A DNA stretch of 43,719 nucleotides from Corynebacterium spheniscorum (lineage in GTDB: Bacteria > Actinomycetota > Actinomycetes > Mycobacteriales > Mycobacteriaceae): the NCBI RefSeq assembly GCF_900113445.1, contig NZ_FOPJ01000018.1, forward strand, positions 1 to 43,719, written 5' to 3'. Shown here one piece after another: positions 32,812 through 41,702 of this stretch (positions are counted from its first letter, which is position 1; the number at the start of each line of letters is the position of its first letter). Under the pieces are notes generated by a model. The model did no database searches. It worked only from the letters and a program-made list of their open reading frames with translations, and was not told the DNA's origin. The position numbers and the translations under genes were made by a program.

Positions 32812-34179
32812 ATGGCCTCGAATCCAGCGGTTCGCACGAGCGAACAGACCAAGCAAGATCAACACACTCAACCAGCCGGGGCAGGGCTGGTGGAAACACC
32901 AAAGTCCCTGGGTAGGGCAGTGGCGAATACCATCAAGGGGGCGCTGGGGAACCTGGTGGAGTGGTACGATGTATACGTGTATACCGTGTTCCTCAAGTAC
33001 TTCGAGGGGCACTTTTTAAGTCCGGAAGATAAGAATGCAACCGTCGTGATTTGGGCGGTGTTCGCGGTGACCTTTGTTATGCGCCCGGTGGGGAGCTGGT
33101 TCTTTGGTCGCTATGCGGACCGGCGTGGCCGCAGGCCCGCACTCACCCTGTCTGTATGCATTATGGCGAGCTGTTCCTTCATTATCGGTATTCTGCCTGG
33201 TCGGGAAGTGATCGGTGGCTGGGCGATCCTCGCGCTGATGGCCTGCCGCTTAGTCCAAGGCTTTGCTACCGGCGGCGAATACGGAACCTCAGCGACCTAT
33301 ATGTCGGAGGCGGCGGTGCGGGGACGACGCGGATTCTTCTCTTCATTCCAATGCACGACCCTGGTGGCAGGACATGTGCTGGCGCAATCAGTACTCCTGA
33401 TTTTTAGCCTCACGATGTCCCAAGAAGCACTGCATGCCTGGGGTTGGCGGGTGGCCTTTATTATCGGCGGGCTCCTAGCCATTGGGGTGCTGATACTGCG
33501 ACGCACCATGGATGAATCCCTATCCGAAGAGCACCTTCAAGCAACCCGCAGCGGGGAGGATACCACCGCCGGCACCTTAGGGGAGCTGCTCAAACACTAT
33601 TGGCGGCCCTTCGTGCTGGTCTTCTTCCTGACCACGGGTGGCACGGTGTGCTTCTATACCTTCTCGGTAAATGCCCCAAGCATTGTGAAAGCTACCTTCG
33701 CGGATTCCCCGGTGACCGCGACGGTGCTGAACCTGGTGGGCTTGAGCTTCCTTATGCTCATTCAGCCACTTGGTGGGTTGATTTCAGACCGCGTGGGCCG
33801 CAAGCCGCTCTATCTATTCTTCGGCTTTGGTGCCTTGGCTTATACCTGGGTGCTGGTGCTGGTACTACCGACGGTGCATACGCCCATCCTCTCGCTTTTG
33901 ATTGTGATGGTGGGGTATGTGATTTTGACTGGCTATACCTCTATTAACGCTGTGGTTAAGGCTGATCAATTCCCGCCGCAGGTGCGCGCTATTGGGTTGG
34001 GTACCGGCTATGCGCTGGCTAATTCCATGTTCGGTGGCACAGCACCCATGATTTATAACCTGAGCAAGCAACATGCCGACACCCTGTGGTTTGTGGTGTA
34101 CGTGATGGTGATTGTGTCCACCACGGTGATTGCCGCGCTCTTCTTCCTCAAAGAAAACGGGCGGCTAGATCAGAGCTAG
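32812..34179 (+). CDS. MFS transporter, metabolite:H+ symporter (MHS) family
   Basis: 455 residues with twelve membrane segments. MHS hallmarks: GNLVEWYDVYVY before the first segment, RPVGSWFFGRYADRRGRR between segments 2 and 3, CRLVQGFATGGEYGTSATYMSEAA in segment 4, and ISDRVGRKPL in the second half. These proteins import organic acids, betaines or similar solutes with protons (KgtP/ProP relatives). The substrate cannot be read. ATG 32812 has AAGGA eight bases upstream. A weak hairpin (CCCCA-CCTT-TGGGG, about 34213-34226) lies after it. Confidence 0.9.
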   Translation: MASNPAVRTSEQTKQDQHTQPAGAGLVETPKSLGRAVANTIKGALGNLVEWYDVYVYTVFLKYFEGHFLSPEDKNATVVIWAVFAVTFVMRPVGSWFFGRYADRRGRRPALTLSVCIMASCSFIIGILPGREVIGGWAILALMACRLVQGFATGGEYGTSATYMSEAAVRGRRGFFSSFQCTTLVAGHVLAQSVLLIFSLTMSQEALHAWGWRVAFIIGGLLAIGVLILRRTMDESLSEEHLQATRSGEDTTAGTLGELLKHYWRPFVLVFFLTTGGTVCFYTFSVNAPSIVKATFADSPVTATVLNLVGLSFLMLIQPLGGLISDRVGRKPLYLFFGFGALAYTWVLVLVLPTVHTPILSLLIVMVGYVILTGYTSINAVVKADQFPPQVRAIGLGTGYALANSMFGGTAPMIYNLSKQHADTLWFVVYVMVIVSTTVIAALFFLKENGRLDQS

Positions 34180-34320
34180 CCGATGCCTGAAATAGCAAAG
34201 ATCGCACCACATCCCCACCTTTGGGGGTTGTAATTTCTGCACGCTGCGCTGGGGAAGTAGGTACGCTAATCGCCAAAGCACACTCACCTTCCCAGAAAGT
34301 TTGAGCCCAAGGCCACCATC

Positions 34321-34893
34321 ATGAAGCGCGCACTGCTAATCGTCGATGTCCAACCCACCTTTTGCGAAGGCGGTGAGCTGGCAGTGGTTGGCGGTAATAC
34401 CGTTGCGCATCGCATTGCTGAGTTTTATCGCACGCACCGCGATCGCTATGAGCTGATCGCTACCTCCCAGGATTGGCATATCGACCCTGGCACTCACTTC
34501 TCGGATCATCCAGATTTTGTGGACACCTGGCCACCGCATGGCGTGGCCGGGACCGAGAATGCGGAACTGCACTCCGCGCTAAAAGGTGTGCAGGTGGATG
34601 TGGCTGTGAAGAAGGGGCACTATAGCGCCGCCTACTCCGCCTTTGAGGGCATCAGCGAAGATGAACGCACCCTCGGTGAGATCCTGCATGAACAAGGCAT
34701 TGAACAAGTGGACATCGTGGGCATCGCAGAATCGCATTGCGTGCTGGAGTCAGCCTTGGATGCAAAGAAGGGCGGCTGGAAGGTGAAGGTCATCCGTGAC
34801 CTGACGGTTCCGGTCAGTGAAGAACTAGGTGCCGCGGCGCGCAAGAAGATGGTGGAAGCCGGCATCAAGCTGGTCGATTCCGCGGATTTATAG
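34321..34893 (+). CDS. pncA: Nicotinamidase / pyrazinamidase PncA
   Basis: 190 residues. Converts nicotinamide to nicotinate for NAD recycling; the same enzyme activates pyrazinamide. The catalytic set is complete: D9 (LLIVDVQ), K98 (VKKGHYSAAYSAFEG) and C140 (GIAESHC). Metal ligands D51, H53 and H59 (QDWHIDPGTH) and H73 (WPPHG) are present. The more usual T-D-Y/H-C is here E-S-H-C. The last six bases overlap the converging methyltransferase gene. Confidence 0.94.
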   Translation: MKRALLIVDVQPTFCEGGELAVVGGNTVAHRIAEFYRTHRDRYELIATSQDWHIDPGTHFSDHPDFVDTWPPHGVAGTENAELHSALKGVQVDVAVKKGHYSAAYSAFEGISEDERTLGEILHEQGIEQVDIVGIAESHCVLESALDAKKGGWKVKVIRDLTVPVSEELGAAARKKMVEAGIKLVDSADL

Positions 34894-35442
34894 CTCGCGA
34901 TAGGGGATGGACTCCAGCTTTAAAAGGAAGCGCTTCCACTCCAATCCGGCGGAGTAGCCGCCAAGTGTGGCACCGGCTGCGAGTACTCGATGGCAGGGCA
35001 GCAAGATGGGGATGGGATTGCTGCCCACCACGCGTCCCACCTGGCGGGCGTAGGTTCTGGGATAGCCCGCGGCTTCAGCTAAGTCAGCATAGGTTGTGGA
35101 TTCACCATGCTTGACCTGCGTTAATGCGTGCAGAATATCTGAATCGAAAGTGCTTCTATTCCATAGGTTGGGATGAATATGGGGAGCGATATCGCTCCAA
35201 TCGGGGAGTGGAACTGCGTTGGTCAGATAATTAATCAGCCAGGAATCTAATGGTGTGCTTGAGCGAATACTTCCGGCTTCTTTTTTAAATGAATATGGAA
35301 TTTTCTGCCCTTGAGTGAGCAATAGTTGGGCGAGTAGACCATTCGTTTCCACCAAGAAAACAGGTCCGACTTTATGGTCCGGCAGTGTCAGCTGATGAAT
35401 GGTGGAGCCGTCTCGAGTTTCTGGCAAAGCGCCCATATCCAT
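34888..35442 (-). CDS. ogt: Methylated-DNA-protein cysteine S-methyltransferase (Ogt/MGMT)
   Basis: 184 residues. Removes alkyl groups from O6-alkylguanine by transferring them to its own Cys150, a suicide repair. The C-terminal domain is complete: helix-turn-helix with TTYADLAEAAGYPRTYARQVGRVVGSNP, the active motif PCHRV and GGYSAGLEWKRFLL. The N-terminal half is weakly conserved, as in the family. ATG 35442 has no ribosome site but TAAAAT seven bases before it, suggesting a leaderless message. The 3' end overlaps pncA by six bases. Confidence 0.93.
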   Translation of the reverse strand: MDMGALPETRDGSTIHQLTLPDHKVGPVFLVETNGLLAQLLLTQGQKIPYSFKKEAGSIRSSTPLDSWLINYLTNAVPLPDWSDIAPHIHPNLWNRSTFDSDILHALTQVKHGESTTYADLAEAAGYPRTYARQVGRVVGSNPIPILLPCHRVLAAGATLGGYSAGLEWKRFLLKLESIPYREL

Positions 35443-35656
35443 AAGCGTTATTTTAAGTCCCTGGCCCTGAAGCTCCTTACCCCCGCGGGGGTAACATCAG
35501 ACCGGTTGTGTCTGTGTCTAGCTCGATTGTGGATGTCGCCGCGAAACGGGGTCACTCAAGAAGGGAAATGGGGGCGAAAATGTGTACCTTCCCGGCAGGG
35601 CTCTTTCTTTGCCCCTGAACCTGGGCGTGGCATGAGAGGCTGAAGAAGGTACTCTG

Positions 35657-36082
35657 ATGCACATGGATAAACCGGTGGTCAGGGATGGCGCCCTGCTGAT
35701 CGTGCGCATTGTTTTGGGTGTCATCTTCATTGCGCATAGTTGGGATCGCTTTGCCATCACCGGTATCACCGAAACCACCGGCCGCTTTTCGGCAGCGAAT
35801 GTGCCCCAACCGAAACTCACCTCCTGGATTGTGGCGATCGCGGAAGGCGCTGGTGGGGCACTACTGATAGTGGGACTTTTAACCACCTTTGTTGCTGGCG
35901 CACTGATGTTGATGGTGGCGTTGGGGCTGTATTTTGTGCACCTTGACCAAGGCATCTTCATCGATAGCACCCACATGGGTATGGAGTATCCCCTGGTGAT
36001 GCTCTGCGCCTTATTAATCATTGTGGTTTTTGGGTCCGGTCGAGCAAGCGTTGACGGGGTGCTAGTACGTGCTGAGCTGTGA
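35657..36082 (+). CDS. DoxX-family membrane protein
   Basis: 141 residues with four membrane segments (about 10-30, 55-75, 78-98 and 112-130). The DoxX pattern is visible: LLIVRIVLGVIFIAHSWDRF, then EGAGGALLIVGLLT. Some members in actinobacteria link to redox or oxidative-stress complexes; the precise role is unknown. ATG 35657 has GAAGG seven bases upstream. The end overlaps the next gene by 14 bases. Confidence 0.85.
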   Translation: MHMDKPVVRDGALLIVRIVLGVIFIAHSWDRFAITGITETTGRFSAANVPQPKLTSWIVAIAEGAGGALLIVGLLTTFVAGALMLMVALGLYFVHLDQGIFIDSTHMGMEYPLVMLCALLIIVVFGSGRASVDGVLVRAEL

Positions 36083-36779
36083 GCAGATCCGGGCGGCGCT
36101 CTCGGCCAGACTCGACGGCGAATCCCCCGGCATAGCTGATGACATTATCGATGCGCACCTGGCTGGCTGTAGCGAATGCAAGGCCTTCTATGACCGTGCT
36201 GTCGCCCTTAATGACCAATTGGCTTCCGACCTAGTGCCGTTGGGGGAGCCCTCCGCTATGCAACCCCCAGACCTAGCTGATGCCATCTTGGCGGAAGTAG
36301 AACCGCAGTGGCGACGCAGTGCAGCTAACCGTGCGGCCTTCTTGGCGGTAGCACGAGTGGTGCTGGCCCTGATCGCAGTTATTTATGTGGTGTGGGCAGT
36401 AATGATTTTGGCGGACTCCACTGTGGTGCAGCCGATAGTGGCAGAAGGTCAACCACTGCCGGAACGAGCTGACCCGGCCCTGGCGAACCTACTGGTGGAA
36501 GCAGCCAGTGTGCGCTTGGCCTTAGCTTTGGGTTTGGCCACCGCTGCGTGGCGCCCGCGGCTAGCGGCAGGGCTGGTGCCCTTGGTGGCAGCCCTGTGGA
36601 CCTTCGGCTTAGGCTTTGCGGTCCGCGGAATTGTCTTAGGAGCGTTGAGCGCTCCACAACTAGCGCACCTTTGCCTTTTGGCTATAAGCGCGCTGTGCTT
36701 AGGGATGGCGTGGTACTTCGGCCCTAGTGGCCGCACCTGGCAGGAAAGCTGGCGCACCCTGGGGTCGCGGCCCTACTAG
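36069..36779 (+). CDS. Zinc-finger membrane protein, anti-sigma-factor-like
   Basis: 236 residues. The N-terminus carries a ZAS-like motif: C4, H30-x3-C34-x2-C37 (SCEQIRAALS...DAHLAGCSEC), as in zinc-binding anti-sigma proteins. Four or so membrane segments follow (about 90-113, 143-160, 165-187 and 192-212), more than the single one usual for anti-sigma factors. GTG 36069 is the start and overlaps the DoxX gene. No sigma-factor gene lies nearby in the window. It may sense envelope or redox state; this is inference. Only two bases separate it from the converging pmt gene. Confidence 0.7.
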   Translation: MLSCEQIRAALSARLDGESPGIADDIIDAHLAGCSECKAFYDRAVALNDQLASDLVPLGEPSAMQPPDLADAILAEVEPQWRRSAANRAAFLAVARVVLALIAVIYVVWAVMILADSTVVQPIVAEGQPLPERADPALANLLVEAASVRLALALGLATAAWRPRLAAGLVPLVAALWTFGLGFAVRGIVLGALSAPQLAHLCLLAISALCLGMAWYFGPSGRTWQESWRTLGSRPY

Positions 36780-36781
36780 CG

Positions 36782-38407
36782 TTATTTCCAGCTTGGCATC
36801 CACATGAGCTGGTTGAACAGGGTGTCAGTAATCCGGAAGCCATAAAGGATCGGGGTGTAAATGGCGAAGCAGGCGATCACCACACCGACGTAGACATAGA
36901 TCGCGAAGGTACCGCGGTGCAGCACCGCCCCGCCAGTAAGTTTGGGCAGAATCTTGCGTCCGAGCACCCCGCTCATAAGTGGCCCTTGGCCACTGAGCAT
37001 GCCGGCGCTTAGAGCCAGCAACACAATGGTGAAGGGCACCAAGGGGACGGCATAGAAGAAATACATTTGGCGGTCATAGGCCAGCAGCCAGGGGATAAAG
37101 CCAGCGGCGAAGCCAACCAGCGGTACTAAGAACTCTCGGCGGCGCTTGACGATCAGCGCATAGAAGCCCCACAGCAGTACGGGCACGGTGAGCCACCAAA
37201 TGGCTGGGGTGCCGAAGAGATAAATCATCTCGCGGCACTTATTTTCCCCACAGTCCAGATCAGTGGCAGAGGAATAAAGGATGGGTCGCGTGCCAGCCAG
37301 CCAGGACCAGGGTTTGGAATCCCAGGGGTGCGAACTACCGGTAGAGGTCCTCAAGGTGCCGTGGAATTTCAGCACCGAGAAGTGGTAGTACAGGAAATCT
37401 GCGACGGGGCTGGGGAGAAGGTTGAGGAAAGAACCGCCTTCAATTTTGCCGGCGTCACGGTAGTGCCGATACACGGCGGTTTCGGAAGAGAACCAGGCGC
37501 GCCAGCTCCACAGGTAGGTCAGCGCAGGGACCAGCACCAGGCTGGCTAGGGCTGCGGGGACATCGCGTACTAGGGCGCCGATAATCGGCCGCGGTGCGCC
37601 AGCGCGGTGACGCAGCGCAGCATCGCTGAGCGCGCTCATGAGCCCGAAGAAGGCAATGTAGTAGGCGCCGGACCACTTCACCGAGAGTGCCATGCCTAGG
37701 GCAATGCCGGCAGCAAAGCGCCACCACCTAAAACCGAGGCGTGGCCCGGTACCGCTGCCGCAGATAATCTCTCCACCGCTGCGCAGGAAACGCTCCATGC
37801 GCGTGGCCACCTGCTGGTGATCCAGGATGAGAAATAGCGCAGCGGCGACGACAAAAATCGTTAGGAAGATATCGAGCATTCCGAAGCGCGAGCTCACCAG
37901 CAGTACACCATCAAAGATGGCGAGGATGCCGGCTAGGAAAGCTACCTCGCGGGAGGCGGAGAGCTGCCGCGCGATCAGCATGATGCCTAGGACCACCAGG
38001 ACACCCATGAGGGCGCCGCTGAAGCGCCAACCCCAGGGGGAGTAGCCGAAGATCATTTCGCCCCAGGCTTCGATCTGTTTGGCTAGCGGTGGGTGCACTA
38101 CCAGGCCATAACCGGGGTTCGATTCGATGCCCCCGACTAGTGGGTTAGGCGAGCTGCGGACCATATCCCAGGCCTGGGGGACATAGTGCTTTTCATCAAA
38201 AACCGGGGTGCCGGAGGACTGCGCGGCACCGAGACCGATAAACCGTGTGGCAAAAGCCAAGATCGCGATGATGACTAAATAAAGCGTGTCAGCTCTGGTC
38301 CACCACAAAGAGCGTGGAATTAACCCTAGGTTCTGCCAGTGCAAGGGCGCACCATGGGCGCCGCGGGGATGCGAGGGGGCGGTAGCTAGCTTATCGGTGG
38401 TGGTCAC
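36782..38407 (-). CDS. pmt: Protein O-mannosyltransferase
   Basis: 541 residues with about eleven membrane segments. Adds mannose from polyprenol-phosphate-mannose to exported proteins, as shown for corynebacterial and mycobacterial Pmt. The catalytic Asp-Glu pair D71-E72 lies in PVFDEKHYVPQAW in the first external loop. Other family features are the VVHPPLAKQIEAWGE segment, SRFGMLDIFLT and the loop with KFHGTLRTSTGSSHPWDSKPW. The start GTG at 38407 has no strong ribosome site. It diverges from rsmI, as in C. glutamicum. Confidence 0.92.
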   Translation of the reverse strand: MTTTDKLATAPSHPRGAHGAPLHWQNLGLIPRSLWWTRADTLYLVIIAILAFATRFIGLGAAQSSGTPVFDEKHYVPQAWDMVRSSPNPLVGGIESNPGYGLVVHPPLAKQIEAWGEMIFGYSPWGWRFSGALMGVLVVLGIMLIARQLSASREVAFLAGILAIFDGVLLVSSRFGMLDIFLTIFVVAAALFLILDHQQVATRMERFLRSGGEIICGSGTGPRLGFRWWRFAAGIALGMALSVKWSGAYYIAFFGLMSALSDAALRHRAGAPRPIIGALVRDVPAALASLVLVPALTYLWSWRAWFSSETAVYRHYRDAGKIEGGSFLNLLPSPVADFLYYHFSVLKFHGTLRTSTGSSHPWDSKPWSWLAGTRPILYSSATDLDCGENKCREMIYLFGTPAIWWLTVPVLLWGFYALIVKRRREFLVPLVGFAAGFIPWLLAYDRQMYFFYAVPLVPFTIVLLALSAGMLSGQGPLMSGVLGRKILPKLTGGAVLHRGTFAIYVYVGVVIACFAIYTPILYGFRITDTLFNQLMWMPSWK

Positions 38408-38558
38408 GCCGGTGATTCTAGGCTATGTGCGAACATTGGGGAGCCTTATTACCCCTACGGTGGGGCAATTTTTGACCACCTATGTTGACACCTGGGTTCT
38501 TGTAAGGCCGGCGGGCGCAGAACTACGCTCAAGGCCAATACCGATAAAGGAAAGCGCA

Positions 38559-39413
38559 GTGAAACCAGAAGAACTACCTCGCGGCATCATTATTGCCGGC
38601 ACCCCACTAGGCAACCCCGGCGATGCTTCCCCTCGGTTATGCCATGCGCTTGAATATGCAGATCTTATTGCTGCGGAAGATACTCGGCGCACGAAGAACC
38701 TAGCGAATTACCTCGGTGTGAACATCCGCGGTCAGGTGATCTCTAATTTCGATCACAATGAAGAATCGCGGGTAGAACAACTTTTGCAAGCTGCCACCCA
38801 TGGCAGTGTTCTGGTAGTTAGCGATGCCGGTATGCCCTTGGTTTCTGACCCTGGACATAGCGTGGTTTCCGCGGCGCATGATGCGGGTATTCCGGTGACC
38901 TGTATTCCGGGTCCTTCGGCGGTGACTACTGCCTTGGCGCTGAGCGGCTTGGCGGTGGGAACCTTCGCCTTCGATGGTTTTGCTCCACGTAAAGCGCGGG
39001 CGCGGCGCACGTGGTTGGAATCTTTGAAGACTGAATCGCGAGCGGTGTGCTTCTTTGACTCCCCGCACCGCATTGCGGATACCTTGGCGACCGCGGTGGA
39101 GGTATTGGGCGCAGACCGGCGGGCAGCGGTGTGCCGTGAACTGACCAAGACCTTCGAGGAGGTAAAGCGCGCTAACTTAGGCGAGTTGGCGAAGTGGGCT
39201 GAGGAAGGATTGAAGGGCGAGATTACGGTTGTCCTGGAGGGGGCCACTGCGCGGGAAGTGGATCCAGAAGATCTGGTGGCTTTAGTAGAAGAGCGGGTGA
39301 ATGCTGGCGAAAAGCTCAAACACGCCTGCCGAGCCCTGGCTGAGAGCGCTGGAGTGAGCTCTCGAGAGCTCTATCAAGCCGTGCTAGATAAGAGAGCTGC
39401 GTCACAAAACTAA
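38559..39413 (+). CDS. rsmI: 16S rRNA (cytidine-1402-2'-O)-methyltransferase RsmI
   Basis: 284 residues. Methylates the 2'-OH of C1402 in the decoding centre using SAM. Tetrapyrrole-methylase fold with IIAGTPLGNPGD at the N-terminus, AAEDTRRT, VSDAGMPLVSDPG, the CIPGPSAVTTALALSGL loop and FFDSPHRIADTL, all RsmI hallmarks. GTG 38559 has AAAGG eight bases upstream. The frame can be read back to 38286 but would run over the divergent pmt start and is rejected. Confidence 0.95.
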   Translation: MKPEELPRGIIIAGTPLGNPGDASPRLCHALEYADLIAAEDTRRTKNLANYLGVNIRGQVISNFDHNEESRVEQLLQAATHGSVLVVSDAGMPLVSDPGHSVVSAAHDAGIPVTCIPGPSAVTTALALSGLAVGTFAFDGFAPRKARARRTWLESLKTESRAVCFFDSPHRIADTLATAVEVLGADRRAAVCRELTKTFEEVKRANLGELAKWAEEGLKGEITVVLEGATAREVDPEDLVALVEERVNAGEKLKHACRALAESAGVSSRELYQAVLDKRAASQN

Positions 39414-39486
39414 GGGTTGTTATCATTTCGTGATCTTTTTGGGGTTAATAAGATTAAAGCTAAAGCTAGGTGACAGCATTCAGTTG

Positions 39487-39502
39487 GTAACGGGACGATA
39501 AC
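39487..39502 (+). promoter_or_regulatory. Candidate MtrA-type direct repeat upstream of betP
   Basis: GTAAC and ATAAC start 11 bases apart, one helical turn, about 85 bases before the betP start. MtrA sites in corynebacteria are loosely conserved direct repeats of this kind, and betP depends on MtrAB in C. glutamicum. Suggestive only. Confidence 0.35.
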
Positions 39503-39587
39503 TTTTCTGATTCTTGAGGCTTCTTAGCTTCATAGCCTGGGCTTTTCTAGTTGAGTTTCATCCCGGCTGCCACCAAGGTGGTATTCC

Positions 39588-41543
39588 ATGACCACAACTG
39601 ACCCTAAAGACAATGCGCATGGAGAAGGTGGAAAGAATCACTCCGCTGATCCTGTGGCAGACACCCACATGCCGGACCATGGTCGCTTGGAGCATGTTTC
39701 CAAGAGCGTGACCCCGGAAGCCTCCAGGGAAATCCAAGCAGCTGGTGCCACGCCAGTGACCGTGGATGACACCTTGGCCTCCTACTCGGCAACCGAGCAG
39801 CTGGCCAATATGCTCTCGGAAAGCGAGACGATCACCAAGCATGCGGATCGCCCCGAGGATGAGATTGAGCTTGCCTCGGAGGCCGGCGAGGCAAAGATGA
39901 ACTGGGCTGTTGTTGTTCCAGCCATCACCGTGTGCCTGGCGATTGTGATTTGGGGTCTGACCGGGCCGGTGAGCTTCGCTGAGTTCGCCTCCAACACTCT
40001 GGACTTTGTGGTTGGCTACTTCGGCTGGGCCTTCATCCTCTTTAGTACGGCCTTTGTGTTCTTCATCTTCGTGTTGGCCCTGAGTAAATTCGGGCAGATC
40101 CGTTTGGGCCGTGATGATGAAGCACCAGAGTTTAGAACCGTGTCCTGGATTGCGATGATGTTCGCCGCCGGCATGGGTATTGGTTTGATGTTCTATGGTG
40201 CTTCCGAACCGCTGACCTTCTACCGCGAAGGTGTGCCCCTCCACGCCAAGCACTCGGTTGGTCCGGCTATGGCCTCGGCTATGTTCCACTGGACTCTGCA
40301 CCCGTGGGCTATTTACGCCATTGTTGGTCTGGCGATTGCATACTCCACCTTCCGTCTGGGACGCCGCCAGCTGGTCAGTGCGGCCTTCATCCCGCTCATT
40401 GGTGAACGGCGTGCGGAAGGCGCCCTGGGTAAGTTCATTGATATTTTGGCGATTATTGCCACTGTCTTCGGTACCGCCTGCTCCTTGGGCGTTGGTGCGG
40501 TGCAGATTGGTGCTGGTCTGAAGGCTTCTGGTCTGATTGAAAACCCCGGCCAGTCGACCATCATTGGCATTGTGTCGGTGCTGACCTTGGCCTTTATTAT
40601 CTCCGCGCTTTCCGGTGTGGGTAAGGGCGTGCAGTACCTCTCTAACGCGAATATGGCGCTGGCAGCATTGCTGGCCATCTTCGTCTTCATTGTGGGTCCG
40701 ACGGTGTCCATTTTGAACCTGATCCCGGGTTCCATTGGCGCCTACTTGGCTAACTTCTTTGAGATGGCTGGCCGTACCGCCATGTCCGCTGATGGCACTG
40801 CGGGTGATTGGTTGGCTAGCTGGTCCATCTTCTACTGGGCCTGGTGGATCTCCTGGAGCCCCTTCGTGGGAATGTTCCTGGCCCGCATTTCCCGCGGTCG
40901 CACGATCCGCGAATTCTGCGTTGGTGTGATGCTGGTACCCACTGGTGTGTCGGTGGTGTGGTTCTCCATCTTCGGTGGTACCGCTATCACCCTGGAACAG
41001 CAGGGTCACTCCATTTACGGTGATGGTTCCGCAGAAAAGCAGCTCTTTGGCCTCCTGCACACTTTGCCGCTCGGCACCTTGACCGGTGTAATCGCCATGA
41101 TTCTGCTCTCGACCTTCTTCATCACCTCCGCGGACTCTGCTTCTACGGTGATGGGCTCCATGTCCCAATACGGTCGCACCGAAGCCACCCCGATTGTTTC
41201 CGCCGGGTGGGGTGTGCTGACTGCGTTGATCGGTTTGACCATGCTGCTTTCTGCCGGTGATGACACCCTGACGAATCTGCAGAATGTCACGATTATTGCG
41301 GCGAGCCCCTTCTTGCTGGTGGTGATCCTGCTGATGGTGGCGATGGTGAAGGATCTGCGCAATGACGTGATCTACCTGGATTATCGTTCGCAACAAGAGT
41401 TCGCGGCCCGACTGGCCCGTGAGCGTCGCATTCACGCTGAGGCGCTGCGTCGTCAGGCTTTGAAGGAACGCCGCCAGAAGCGCGCTAGCAGCCGCAAGCG
41501 TCCGCATAAGGCGAATCCGAGTTTGCATTTGAATAGGAAGTAG
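39588..41543 (+). CDS. betP: Glycine-betaine/Na+ symporter BetP (BCCT family)
   Basis: 651 residues, twelve membrane segments. Imports glycine betaine with sodium under hyperosmotic stress. Seen: a long acidic N-terminal domain (about 1-103), [17 protein letters not shown], the [16 protein letters not shown] stretch, and the substrate-pocket Trp cluster ([23 protein letters not shown], residues about 414-436). A strongly basic, Arg/Lys-rich C-terminal helix (about 595-651) corresponds to the osmosensor of C. glutamicum BetP. The N-terminal domain is some 40 residues longer than in that protein (595 residues in all), which could alter the activation threshold. Neighbours rsmI and metG match the C. 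glutamicum order. Confidence 0.95.
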   Translation: MTTTDPKDNAHGEGGKNHSADPVADTHMPDHGRLEHVSKSVTPEASREIQAAGATPVTVDDTLASYSATEQLANMLSESETITKHADRPEDEIELASEAGEAKMNWAVVVPAITVCLAIVIWGLTGPVSFAEFASNTLDFVVGYFGWAFILFSTAFVFFIFVLALSKFGQIRLGRDDEAPEFRTVSWIAMMFAAGMGIGLMFYGASEPLTFYREGVPLHAKHSVGPAMASAMFHWTLHPWAIYAIVGLAIAYSTFRLGRRQLVSAAFIPLIGERRAEGALGKFIDILAIIATVFGTACSLGVGAVQIGAGLKASGLIENPGQSTIIGIVSVLTLAFIISALSGVGKGVQYLSNANMALAALLAIFVFIVGPTVSILNLIPGSIGAYLANFFEMAGRTAMSADGTAGDWLASWSIFYWAWWISWSPFVGMFLARISRGRTIREFCVGVMLVPTGVSVVWFSIFGGTAITLEQQGHSIYGDGSAEKQLFGLLHTLPLGTLTGVIAMILLSTFFITSADSASTVMGSMSQYGRTEATPIVSAGWGVLTALIGLTMLLSAGDDTLTNLQNVTIIAASPFLLVVILLMVAMVKDLRNDVIYLDYRSQQEFAARLARERRIHAEALRRQALKERRQKRASSRKRPHKANPSLHLNRK

Positions 41544-41555
41544 GATTGGTGAAAA

Positions 41556-41661
41556 CAGGTGCGGCATAGCGGTGGGAAGCAAACCTTGAACGCTGTGCAC
41601 ACCTGATCACCGGATCTCGGGGAAAGCTAAGAAAACCCCTCTGTCGCTCAGACAGGGGGGT
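41556..41661 (+). other. Two strong hairpins between betP and metG
   Basis: Hairpin 1 (41556-41605): CAGGTG and GCATAGCG pair with CGCTGTGC and CACCTG around a 19-base loop, with a 2x1 internal loop. Hairpin 2 (41635-41661): ACCCCTCTGTC / GACAGGGGGGT, one wobble, 5-base loop. GGGG at about 41619-41622 could compete for the CCCC of hairpin 2. They may end betP transcripts or form a metG leader. Only the minus strand shows a T run next to hairpin 2. Confidence 0.55.
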
Positions 41662-41702
41662 ATCGCAATACTTAGAAGAGCTCATAAATTAAGGTGGTTC
41701 GC

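Noticed and set aside
39558..41600. Very long minus-strand open frame (680 codons) opposite betP.
   Set aside because: It is the antisense shadow of betP; its His/Gln/Asn-rich sequence reflects codon bias of the real gene.
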